A stretch of DNA of 64,000 bases from NCBI RefSeq assembly GCF_013367775.1, contig NZ_CP055157.1, forward strand, positions 3,298,001 through 3,362,000, written 5' to 3'. Positions 56,260-64,000 of this stretch are shown here, one piece after another. This DNA comes from Microbulbifer sp. YPW1 (lineage in GTDB: Bacteria; Pseudomonadota; Gammaproteobacteria; Pseudomonadales; Cellvibrionaceae). Within the stretch, counting starts at the first letter, position 1. Every line of letters starts with the position of its first letter. The notes below the pieces were generated by a model, which ran no database searches, was not told the DNA's origin, and worked only from the letters and a program-made list of their open reading frames with translations. The translations under genes and the position numbers were made by a program.

Positions 56260-57212
56260 TTGATATCGGGGTAACCACTGAGTTTTTGTGGAAAATATTT
56301 TTCCAAAAGGGCGAGCAAGATTGCCCGACTGTGATTGTCTACCTCGCCATCCACTTTCCAGGGACGGAAGTGGTACTGGAAGGCGCGGGTATACAGCGTG
56401 ATTTCCTCATCAGTCGCTGTTTCCGGGTCGATACCGTAACCATAGTCGCTGAGCCACTGGGCAAATCGCAAGCGAACACTTTCCCGATCACTGGTGGTGT
56501 TGCCATTCAGATAGTCCAGGTGACGCGTTACTGCTTCATCATCAAACCATGCACCAATACCCGCTTCGGCCAGCTGTTGCCAGGGAAATTTGGGGCCAGG
56601 ATCAATTTTCCACTGCGGGATAATGTCTCCGTGGCCGATCACTCGGGTAGGAGAAATATCCGGGTAGCGTGCCAGAATATCCTTCGAGAGCGCAATCACC
56701 AGCTCCATCTGTTTGGGATCGAAGTCCGGGAAGAAACATACGGCCTCTGTCTCAGCTCCCGGCGTCGATTCCGCGGGTGGGTGACAGTGACTTTTGTTGA
56801 CTATCTCAATTCCAATGGAGTGGTCGTTCAATTGGCTGCGGTCTTCCCAGATACTCGGGCCCGCATGCCAGGCCCGGCGCGTCTCGTCCACTAGCTGGTA
56901 AACCCTCAGGTCCTCATGCGGGTAGCTGGGATCGTCGCTTTCCGGCACCAGGTAGTGCGAACTTACCGGTGAGGAACTGGGTTGAGTGAGTACCCGCAAA
57001 GAGGTATCGAAGTCGATTGCGGTGAAATGCATTACCAGAAATCGAACGCGCTCACTCGCATTTTTCGACTCAACGACTTCAATTTTATAGGCATCGCTCT
57101 CGTGATTGAGGCCGGCACTCGTGCTGCTACAGCCTAGATTCAGCACCGCCATGGTTACTGCCGAGCTGAGCAGGGCGGCGCGCCCCAGTGTATGTATTAT
57201 TGTGCTTGACAT
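56229..57212 (-). CDS. AmiD-like N-acetylmuramoyl-L-alanine amidase lipoprotein
   Basis: A 327-residue zinc amidase with lipobox LNLGC (Cys about 28). Zinc-binding motifs are VMHFTAIDF, GHGDIIPQW and KIDPGPKFPW; a peptidoglycan-binding domain fills the last third. It cuts the bond between (anhydro)MurNAc and L-Ala in muropeptides at the outer membrane. Start overlaps the NlpC/P60 gene by 16 bases. Confidence 0.92.
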   Translation of the reverse strand: MSSTIIHTLGRAALLSSAVTMAVLNLGCSSTSAGLNHESDAYKIEVVESKNASERVRFLVMHFTAIDFDTSLRVLTQPSSSPVSSHYLVPESDDPSYPHEDLRVYQLVDETRRAWHAGPSIWEDRSQLNDHSIGIEIVNKSHCHPPAESTPGAETEAVCFFPDFDPKQMELVIALSKDILARYPDISPTRVIGHGDIIPQWKIDPGPKFPWQQLAEAGIGAWFDDEAVTRHLDYLNGNTTSDRESVRLRFAQWLSDYGYGIDPETATDEEITLYTRAFQYHFRPWKVDGEVDNHSRAILLALLEKYFPQKLSGYPDINQAVLAAKDS

Positions 57213-57799
57213 AGTGAATCCTTCAGTCGAATACCTGAGTCAAAATCCTCAGAAGGGATGGTGTTGATCTTTACGAGTCCGTCGTTGGAGGTCATGCGGT
57301 GGATATAGCGCCCATCTCCCAGGGCGATACCCACATGGGTCAGCACACCCTCGGCCCAATCACCATAGGTATTTTTAAGGAAAACGAGGTCACCAGGTTG
57401 CAGTGCATCGATTGTCGCAATTTTCTGGCCGAACTCATCGGCAGCCAATGAATCTACGTGTTCCGGCAGCAGCTCGTCGTCGGCACCAAGTAGATGCTTG
57501 TCCCATGGGTTGCGTGTTTCCAGTGTGGCAAAGTGCGGGCCGCAGGCTGCGACGAGTATTTCCCGTGTCCAGTTCATGCATTGTTCCGCCGTGCCAACCC
57601 GATATTCCCGGTTTTCCCAGGGCAGGGCCTCAGCAACGAGCCTTTCGCCCATGGCGACCGGGGAGGCGGCTGGTGTTTCGATGACGGCCGTCGGAGAAGT
57701 TTCTAGTGAATATGAGTCCCCCTCGGGTTGCGAAGATTCACTACAGCCTGCGAGGGATAAAAAAGTCGAGATGAAAAGTGAAAGAGACTTACTTTTCAT
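57197..57799 (-). CDS. NlpC/P60-family lipoprotein endopeptidase
   Basis: A 200-residue lipoprotein (lipobox SLAGC, Cys about 19). The NlpC/P60-like papain fold shows the catalytic Cys in GTAEQCMNW and His in LTHVGIALGDGRYIH. Such enzymes cut the gamma-D-Glu to diamino acid bond in peptidoglycan peptides. GGAGG lies upstream of ATG at 57799, which overlaps the M1 peptidase stop (ATGA). Confidence 0.85.
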   Translation of the reverse strand: MKSKSLSLFISTFLSLAGCSESSQPEGDSYSLETSPTAVIETPAASPVAMGERLVAEALPWENREYRVGTAEQCMNWTREILVAACGPHFATLETRNPWDKHLLGADDELLPEHVDSLAADEFGQKIATIDALQPGDLVFLKNTYGDWAEGVLTHVGIALGDGRYIHRMTSNDGLVKINTIPSEDFDSGIRLKDSLCQAQ

Positions 57800-59982
57800 G
57801 GCGATTGAACCTCCACACAATTATTGTTTCTGTTGGTATCGGGTGTCAGCCACAGCGGATCGGTACACACGCCAGTAAGTGTTTTAACCAGTTGAAGCTG
57901 AAGGGCCAGTTGTTCCCGTGCACGCATCCAGGCCTGCGCTGGCACGGTGATTCTGTGCTGGCTACCGTCGCTGAAGATCAACTGCAAGGGGACCGGTAGT
58001 AGACCTTCCCCGTGGTTGGTGATCTCGAGGGTATACCAGTGTTTCGTCCCGCTTTCATTGTGCTCATTAGCCGCTGAAACCGGAGTTATTTCTGGGAGTG
58101 GATCAGCCAGGCTTTCGGTGTAGGCATCGGCAAGGTGAGGGGATTTATCCACGACAAATTGGCGAATTTTGCCAACTGTATGCGCCAATGCACTGGGCTC
58201 AATGGATTCCGCTGGCGTTATTGGCAGGTTCTGGTCATCAATTCGGATACCTGCTACAGCCAGATCAATAGAATGGCTCTGGTAAAACCAGCTGTGCCAG
58301 AACCAGCTCAAGTCTGTACCCGCAGTCGTTTCCATTGCGCGGAAGAAGTCTCCTGGCATGGGTCGCTTTCCCTGCCAGTTACGCGCAAAATTTGCCAGGG
58401 CCAGGTCAAACACGTCTTCGCCCAAAACAAGATGACGCAGTGTATTGAGCATGCTGGCGGTCTTGTTATACGCGTTGTCAATTTTCCGATGCAATGAGTC
58501 CGCGCTGCTCATGATGGGTTGGCTGGATGCGCTATCGGTGTAGCCGGCAATAGTGCGAGGCTCGCCATAAATCACATCGAAATTGGCTTCCCAGCTATGT
58601 TCTGCGCGGTACTCAATAAAACTCACCAGGCCCTCATCCAGCCATGCCCATTCCCGCTCGTCGGTATTGACGCGCATCGGCAGATAGTTGTGCCCCACTT
58701 CGTGAATGACCGTACCAATAAAGTCGTATTTGGTGGAGCGGTTCCAGGCTGGCTGCTCCGCAGTAGGTAACGGGCGTTCAGGGCGAGTGGCAATGGTGGC
58801 GAGCCCCGGGTACTCCATACCAAAACCCGCAGCGTTAACAATGCTGATGCTATCTGCTTCCAAAGGGAAGAGTGCGGTATCGAATACGGTTAAGGTATGT
58901 TGGATGGCCGCCAAGCCAAACCTCTCCCAAAGTGGTGCTGCTTCGCGGGGGTAAAACTGTTGCAGTTTGCGCCCACGATTATCCATCTGTATTTGCCACA
59001 TAAATGCCGGAGACGCGCTGAACGCAAAGTCACGGAGATCTTCACCAGCAAATTTCCAGACGATGCTTTCCCCCGTAGAGGTCGCGCGCTGATCTCGTGC
59101 CTGTATTTCGTCGACCATATGAGTGGGTGTCGTTGATGGTGCCTGCCAGTGGGCAAGCTGGTCGGGGCTCAAGACTTCTGCGGCGTTCTGCAGAGCACCA
59201 CTCGCCGCCACGACATAGTTGGCGGGAACTGTCAGTGATATCCGATAGTCTCCAAACTCAGTGGAAAATTCCCCTTGTTGAAGAAAGGGTTTGAGTTGCC
59301 AACCTGCATAATCTGTGTAGGCGATCGCCCGGGGGAACCACTGCGCAGCCACGAATATGGGGACGCCATCGTCGAGCACCTCAAATCCACTGCGTGCTCC
59401 TGTAGCGACCTTATCCGTGAGGGGCAATGTCCATTGGATTTGAATCGACTGACGTGCGCCGGATGCGAGCGTTTTTGGTAGCTGGACCTGTAAATTCGTA
59501 TCGCGAATCTCCCACTGCAGCGCCTTGCCCGCTCCATCGCTCACTGAGCGGATTATAAAACCTGCCGCTTCAGAGCGGGCCTGGGCACGTGAACGGCTTG
59601 CTTCACTTGCAATGGCTTGCAGGTTGTAGGAAGCGGCTGACCCCGGCTTGAGCGCATTGTGATCCAGTGCAAAGAACAGAAACTGGAGTCGATCTGGTGA
59701 GTTGTTGTGATAAATCACTTCGGCACGGCCATTGATCCGCTTGAGTGCGGGATCAAGCTCCGCCCAAATCGTGTAATCCACCTTCTGCTGCCAGTAATTC
59801 TCTGCAGGGAGCCCGTTGGCAGTTCGGTACTGCCCGAGGTTGAGGTCTTCTTGCGTGAATCTGCTGAATGGATCCAGCGCTGATCCTGCGTGTGCATATT
59901 GCACATGCGAAGCAAGCACTAGCAGAAAGCAAGTACCTAGCCACCTTTTCAGGGAACAGTTGACTATGGCCCGGTGCTTCAT
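57796..59982 (-). CDS. M1-family aminopeptidase, secreted
   Basis: A 728-residue gluzincin peptidase with signal peptide (LGTCFLLVLASHVQYAHA). Zinc motif HEVGH at VIHEVGHNYLP, with the third ligand Glu 18 residues on in WAWLDEGLVSF. The substrate-anchoring GxMEN motif is GMEYP here, as in a known M1 subgroup. It should remove N-terminal residues, plausibly L-Ala from stem peptides. Start overlaps the MFS gene by ATGA. Confidence 0.9.
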   Translation of the reverse strand: MKHRAIVNCSLKRWLGTCFLLVLASHVQYAHAGSALDPFSRFTQEDLNLGQYRTANGLPAENYWQQKVDYTIWAELDPALKRINGRAEVIYHNNSPDRLQFLFFALDHNALKPGSAASYNLQAIASEASRSRAQARSEAAGFIIRSVSDGAGKALQWEIRDTNLQVQLPKTLASGARQSIQIQWTLPLTDKVATGARSGFEVLDDGVPIFVAAQWFPRAIAYTDYAGWQLKPFLQQGEFSTEFGDYRISLTVPANYVVAASGALQNAAEVLSPDQLAHWQAPSTTPTHMVDEIQARDQRATSTGESIVWKFAGEDLRDFAFSASPAFMWQIQMDNRGRKLQQFYPREAAPLWERFGLAAIQHTLTVFDTALFPLEADSISIVNAAGFGMEYPGLATIATRPERPLPTAEQPAWNRSTKYDFIGTVIHEVGHNYLPMRVNTDEREWAWLDEGLVSFIEYRAEHSWEANFDVIYGEPRTIAGYTDSASSQPIMSSADSLHRKIDNAYNKTASMLNTLRHLVLGEDVFDLALANFARNWQGKRPMPGDFFRAMETTAGTDLSWFWHSWFYQSHSIDLAVAGIRIDDQNLPITPAESIEPSALAHTVGKIRQFVVDKSPHLADAYTESLADPLPEITPVSAANEHNESGTKHWYTLEITNHGEGLLPVPLQLIFSDGSQHRITVPAQAWMRAREQLALQLQLVKTLTGVCTDPLWLTPDTNRNNNCVEVQSP

Positions 59983-61163
59983 ACCGGCGCCGCCATTACT
60001 GATGCGGTATCGGTCGGGTTGCGCCGCTCGGTAGTGAGCGCGATCACCAGCGTTACGGCCATGCAGCCAATGCCCAAGTACAGCACTGAGGAAAAACCGC
60101 CAACAGTGATAAGTGCTGCGGCCAGAGGAGGGCCGACAATTTCACCAACTTTGAAAGCACTGGCGCACAGCACGATGAAACGACCGGTGTCGTCCACACG
60201 ATTGAACTGATCCATCAGCAGCGGCAGCGAGAAGCTCCAGAAAAACTGGAATACGATGGAAGTAATGGCATACAGCCAGTAGGCATTCAGGCTGTATTCG
60301 CCAATCAGTACCGCCATGGTGATCATCTGCGCTGTCATGGCGATGATCAGTGTGATCACACGGCCGAGATACTGGCTTAGCCACGGAGTGGCTAGCGAAC
60401 CGAGTCCACTGATCGCAAAGCCAATACCCAGGAGATCTCCAACCTCTGCGCTCCCCAGCCCGAGGTTTACACCAATCCGCTCCAGATAAGCCCAGACCGC
60501 AGATACACCGCAGTAGTAAATTACCGTCGTGGCGAACACAAGCAGGGCGCGAGCCGTCAGCAATGTCGAAACTATGCTACTACCCGTATCGCGGGATTTT
60601 TCAGAGCGTGGGAAAGCAATCAAGCATAGTGCGATCGTAATGACTAGCCACCCATTCAGATAGTGGAAAAATCCACTGAAATCTGTCTCCCCCATGATAC
60701 GCGGTACCGCGAAGAAACCGATGGTGCCGAAAACAACCTGAGCGGTAACCATCAGACCAAAGGCGAGTTGCGGATTTCGCTGGTCACCGAGCCCCGCAAG
60801 GGCAATGGCGTAAGCCGAGCCACAGCCGAGCCCGGCAAAGATACGAATTGCCATCAGCGGGATAAATTGTTGCGTTCCGAGGCTGGCGAGGTTGGCGAGA
60901 CAAAAAAGGACGAGGCCGAGTAGTACCACGGGTTTCCAGGGCAATTTACGTACCCAGAATATTGCGGATGCGGAACTCAGGAATATGCCGATGACATCTG
61001 CGGAGGCCAGCCAACCAATTTGTTGCCCGCTAAATATTCCCTGATCGGTCAGTGCGCCTACCCACAGAGGCAGTAGCGTCAGGATGGATGCGCCCATCAT
61101 GGCGACAAATAGCAAGCTTGCCATGTAGGGCAGATGACTGCGGAGCGGATTTATGGAATTCAT
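59979..61163 (-). CDS. MFS transporter
   Basis: A 394-residue inner-membrane transporter of about 12 segments, starting YMASLLFVAMMGASILTLLPLW. First gene of the peptide operon. Family does not tell the cargo; given the amidase and peptidases, uptake of small peptides, sugars or D-amino acids is plausible. Confidence 0.9.
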   Translation of the reverse strand: MNSINPLRSHLPYMASLLFVAMMGASILTLLPLWVGALTDQGIFSGQQIGWLASADVIGIFLSSASAIFWVRKLPWKPVVLLGLVLFCLANLASLGTQQFIPLMAIRIFAGLGCGSAYAIALAGLGDQRNPQLAFGLMVTAQVVFGTIGFFAVPRIMGETDFSGFFHYLNGWLVITIALCLIAFPRSEKSRDTGSSIVSTLLTARALLVFATTVIYYCGVSAVWAYLERIGVNLGLGSAEVGDLLGIGFAISGLGSLATPWLSQYLGRVITLIIAMTAQMITMAVLIGEYSLNAYWLYAITSIVFQFFWSFSLPLLMDQFNRVDDTGRFIVLCASAFKVGEIVGPPLAAALITVGGFSSVLYLGIGCMAVTLVIALTTERRNPTDTASVMAAPV

Positions 61164-61405
61164 ACCGGATATTTATTGGTTATTGGCTTTCGGACGAGTA
61201 GATGCTGTCTGATCCGCAATGTTATGTATTTTGAAGCGTTTGGCGAATCACCCTCGATCGGTTTGAGCGATAGGTGAATCAGCAGCTATGAGGCGTCCCT
61301 GATTATTCTTCAGTCCAGCATAAGTTATTCAGCGCGGCGCATTAATGCTCCTTTAGGTTGAATTGTGCGTCATGTTGCTGCTTGCTTTGGGTATTCTACA
61401 AATAA

Positions 61406-61438
61406 AAAATTCCAATTGTGTGGTTTTTTTGGAATTTT
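61406..61438. promoter_or_regulatory. Long inverted repeat
   Basis: Arms AAAATTCCAA and TTGGAATTTT are perfect complements separated by 13 bases. As RNA it could form a hairpin; as DNA it could bind a dimeric regulator. It lies about 160-190 bases before the TonB receptor start. Confidence 0.5.
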
Positions 61439-61515
61439 CTAAGTAGTCTTGTGGCGCGCTTTCCGGAATGGAAGGCCATTGGATGTGAGGTATCTGGGCC
61501 TTTCTTGGATAAAAA

Positions 61516-61529
61516 TGACAGCGATGTCA
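61516..61529. promoter_or_regulatory. LacI-family-type operator candidate
   Basis: TGACA-GCGA-TGTCA, a dyad with the central CG typical of LacI-family operators, and similar in form to NagR-type sites described for TonB-receptor genes in other marine proteobacteria. It is 68 bases upstream of the receptor start, where a repressor would act. No LacI-family gene is in the window. Confidence 0.55.
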
Positions 61530-61596
61530 GTTTGGTCAGGTTGGGCGAAGGGAAGCTGATAAGCAAAATCCAACAAACGATAAAACGGAAAATACT

Positions 61597-64000
61597 ATGA
61601 AATCCAATAACTTCCGTAAGAACCTGCTCGCACACGGTGTTGCATTGGCACTGGCAGGCGTTACAGCGCCGCTGGCATTTGCGCAAGAAGCCGAAAAGCA
61701 GGAAGAGAAGAAAGATGAAGTAGCGTCTCTCGAAGAGATTCAGGTCGTCGGCTTTCGTGCCGCATTGGAAAAGAGCGTCAATGTAAAGCGCTATGCCACT
61801 GTCGTGATGGACAGCATCAATGCCGAAGATATTGGCAAGTTCCCCGATAAAAACATCGGTGATGCGCTGATGCGTATTCCCGGCGTTGGCATTGAACGCC
61901 GCTTTGGTGAAGCAGACGGTGTGAGTATCCGCGGCCTCGATCCGGCATTGAGCTTGACCTACCTTAACGGCCAGTCGATTTCGACCGCGCAATGGTTTGA
62001 AGGATACCGCCCAACCCGCGGCTTCCGTTCCGATATGCTGGCCGCAGAGCTGGTTTCTTCTCTGGAAGTATACAAGTCGCCGCGCGCGGATCTCCCCGAC
62101 GGCTCCATCGGTGGTGTGGTGAATATCAAGACTCGCCGTCCGCTAGAGATGGACGCCAATACCATGCACGGCTCCATGGAGTATCAGTACTCTGAGAATG
62201 CGGAGCGTTGGGATCCGGCGTTTTCCGGGCTTTACAGCTGGAAAACCGACGATGAAAAATTCGGCGTATTGATCAGCGCTAGTCATCAGGAACGCTTTAC
62301 TACCTATGACGCCATGGAAAACTACTATGGCAGCGCCGCCGCGGCGAAAGATACCGACGGCTCCGGCGACTTCGACCAGGTCACCTGGGGGGCAGGACAC
62401 GCTATTTTCCAGCAGCAGCGTGAACGTACGGCATATAATCTTACCGCCCAGTACCAACCAAACGAACAGCTGGACATCACTGCCAACTACCTCAACTTCT
62501 CGCTGTCTGCGGACAACGTGAACTCAAACTATCTGGTAGTACCCGGACGTACGGCTGATATCCGCAATGTAACCGCTGTGGAAGATTTTCCCGCTGGTCA
62601 GGGCGTTCTGAGGCATGACTCTTACCTGAGTGATGTAACCGGCGAGTCCGGCAACGACTACTGGTTCGGTCCGGATACATTTTTCCGCAATACCAACCCG
62701 GAAGCCCAGGCACTTGATATCGATGTGAACTACAGCCACGAGCTGTTCGACGCACACGTACAGGTGGGCCACACCGAAGCTGAGGGCGATATCATCGTGA
62801 TCGGTTACTCCGGCATGATCAATACCCAGACCATGGGTGCTGCCGGCCTCACCGGAGATGAGGTACTCACGCTGGACCTGACCGGGAACAAGCTCGGAGT
62901 GGAATTCGATGGGTTTGACCCGAGTAACCCCGCCAGCTATCCGTTGAGTATCCGCGAGAATAACCCGCACATTCAGGATGCGGACGAGGAAACTTACGCG
63001 CAATTCGATCTGACGGTACCAATGCAAAATGGTGGTATTGTCACCTCCGTGAAGACTGGCCTGAAGTATCAGGATCGCACCAACGAGCGTTCCCTGCATA
63101 ATTTCACCGTGGATATCCCGGCCAGCCTCGCTACCGGTACCGCCACCTATGCGGATCTACCGGTAAACACCGGATGTGGCCAGTATCAGGAAACCGCGAA
63201 GAGCAACACCCTGACCTGTCTGCCAACTCTGGATCTGGATGGCATTCGCAGCCTCTCAGCGGATCTGACCCCGTCTAACACCCTGCAGCGTGAAAGCCTG
63301 GCGGACTTCTATCAGATCAACGAGCAGAAATTCGCGATTTATGGTATGGCCGAGTTTGAGTATGACAAGTTTGCCGGTAACTTCGGCGTGCGCTATGTCG
63401 ATTACGACCTCGAGTCTGTGGCGAACCAGGCAGACGCGCTGCGTGTGCCTACCAATAATGATTACAGTGAGTTCCTGCCCAGCCTGAACGTCACCTATGA
63501 AATCAATGAAGACCTGTTGGTGCGCGGTGCCGCGGCGCGTGTGATGTCTCTCCCCAACTATCAGGATCTGCGCAACACTTTCAGCTATAACAGCACCACG
63601 CGCACCGGTTCTGCGGGTAACCCCTACCTGGAGCCTTGGCTGGCAACCCAGTTTGATCTCGGTATCGAGTGGTATTTTGCGGAAGGTGCGCTCGCCAGTG
63701 CTACCTACTTCCGTAAAGATATCGACTCTTTCCTGTTCTCGATTTCCGAGATCGAGACGCATGAAATTATCGATGAAGACACTGGTGACTTCTTTACCGC
63801 TGACCTGGATATCTCTCGTACCCGTAATGGTGGCGAGGCAAACCTGCAGGGTATCGAGCTTCAGCTTCAGGCGGAACTGGGCTACGGCTTCGGCGTGACC
63901 ACCAACTACACCTTCACTGACGCAGAAGTTGTAGACAACAATGGTCAGGATGGTCTGAATCTGCCGGGTAACTCAGAAGACATGTGGAACGTGACCACCT
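61597..64000 (+). CDS. TonB-dependent receptor, Xanthomonas/Caulobacter type (partial, C-terminus beyond window)
   Basis: 801 residues are visible and the frame is open at 64000. Signal peptide about 1-30 (GVALALAGVTAPLAFAQ). Then a TonB-interacting stretch EEIQVVGFRAALEKS and a plug domain with IPGVGIERRFGEADGVSIRG and YKSPRADLPDGSIGG, the marks of the carbohydrate-associated receptor group common in Xanthomonas, Caulobacter and Cellvibrio. The barrel follows. Weak ribosome site (AACGGAAAA). Substrate is likely an oligosaccharide. Confidence 0.92.
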   Translation, partial: MKSNNFRKNLLAHGVALALAGVTAPLAFAQEAEKQEEKKDEVASLEEIQVVGFRAALEKSVNVKRYATVVMDSINAEDIGKFPDKNIGDALMRIPGVGIERRFGEADGVSIRGLDPALSLTYLNGQSISTAQWFEGYRPTRGFRSDMLAAELVSSLEVYKSPRADLPDGSIGGVVNIKTRRPLEMDANTMHGSMEYQYSENAERWDPAFSGLYSWKTDDEKFGVLISASHQERFTTYDAMENYYGSAAAAKDTDGSGDFDQVTWGAGHAIFQQQRERTAYNLTAQYQPNEQLDITANYLNFSLSADNVNSNYLVVPGRTADIRNVTAVEDFPAGQGVLRHDSYLSDVTGESGNDYWFGPDTFFRNTNPEAQALDIDVNYSHELFDAHVQVGHTEAEGDIIVIGYSGMINTQTMGAAGLTGDEVLTLDLTGNKLGVEFDGFDPSNPASYPLSIRENNPHIQDADEETYAQFDLTVPMQNGGIVTSVKTGLKYQDRTNERSLHNFTVDIPASLATGTATYADLPVNTGCGQYQETAKSNTLTCLPTLDLDGIRSLSADLTPSNTLQRESLADFYQINEQKFAIYGMAEFEYDKFAGNFGVRYVDYDLESVANQADALRVPTNNDYSEFLPSLNVTYEINEDLLVRGAAARVMSLPNYQDLRNTFSYNSTTRTGSAGNPYLEPWLATQFDLGIEWYFAEGALASATYFRKDIDSFLFSISEIETHEIIDEDTGDFFTADLDISRTRNGGEANLQGIELQLQAELGYGFGVTTNYTFTDAEVVDNNGQDGLNLPGNSEDMWNVTT

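Larger units (their letters stand above)
61164..61596. other. Divergent promoter region between MFS and second TonB receptor
   Basis: 433 AT-rich bases without a gene. It contains a 10-bp-arm inverted repeat and a LacI-type dyad, listed separately. Confidence 0.55.

Noticed and set aside
61396..61992. Minus-strand frame across the TonB receptor start
   Set aside because: Overlaps the signal peptide and plug coding region of a clear receptor; no motif.

Overview
The window looks like chromosomal DNA of a free-living, moderately GC-rich marine-type gammaproteobacterium, probably of the Cellvibrionales (Microbulbifer/Saccharophagus-like). The grounds are a mutS-fdxA pair, a dinB under a LexA box, two large TonB-dependent receptors, a lipoprotein with a long polyserine linker, and dense glycan and peptide scavenging loci. 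This placement is inference; no rRNA gene is present. I see no tRNA, rRNA, CRISPR array, insertion sequence or phage gene.

Layout. (1) 1-3823, minus: the start of a very large protein that carries a CapA-type domain and then the beginning of a MurF-like Mur ligase; it runs off the left edge. (2) 4023-15702: fadH and a LysR gene on the minus strand, then a divergent nine-gene acyl-CoA catabolic operon (histidine phosphatase, ACAD10/11-like acyl-CoA dehydrogenase, APH-type kinase, three SDRs, MaoC hydratase, thiolase, MDR reductase) that closes with a strong terminator. The dehydrogenase/kinase pair points to 4-hydroxyacyl-CoA or similar hydroxy-acid breakdown. (3) 15815-25704: an ECF-like sigma factor with a small membrane partner, a DUF6116 protein, dinB, an AhpD-like protein without its cysteines, a polyserine lipoprotein, fdxA, mutS and a DUF6482 protein. 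(4) 25944-43701: a glycan locus. It holds a NAGPA-type phosphodiester glycosidase, then minus-strand nanE and a GntR/HutC regulator, divergent from a long operon: a sugar ABC importer, ROK kinase, GH38 alpha-mannosidase, DUF4127 protein, FAD oxidoreductase, GHL10 hydrolase, PfkB fructokinase, AGE-type isomerase and an L,D-transpeptidase-fold protein. (5) 43836-46163: a class III aminotransferase tail to tail with a LysR gene.

(6) 46816-61163 is the most interesting part. A TonB receptor and a GH3 beta-N-acetylglucosaminidase lipoprotein are followed by an overlapping operon of amidase, DUF1445, PxpB, PxpC and DUF4392. It converges on a minus-strand operon of MFS transporter, M1 aminopeptidase, NlpC/P60 lipoprotein and AmiD-type amidase. 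Together these make a plausible route that dismantles peptidoglycan fragments and feeds D-glutamate through 5-oxoproline. DUF1445 and DUF4392 are the two halves of the mitochondrial D-glutamate cyclase DGLUCY, here as separate genes around PxpBC, and no pxpA is present in the window. (7) 61597 to the right edge: a second, Xanthomonas/Caulobacter-type TonB receptor, with a LacI-type operator candidate in its upstream region.

Genes are closely packed, many with 1-31 nt overlaps, and start codons were chosen by ribosome-binding sites and family N-termini. Functions come from motifs read by eye; no database search was run.
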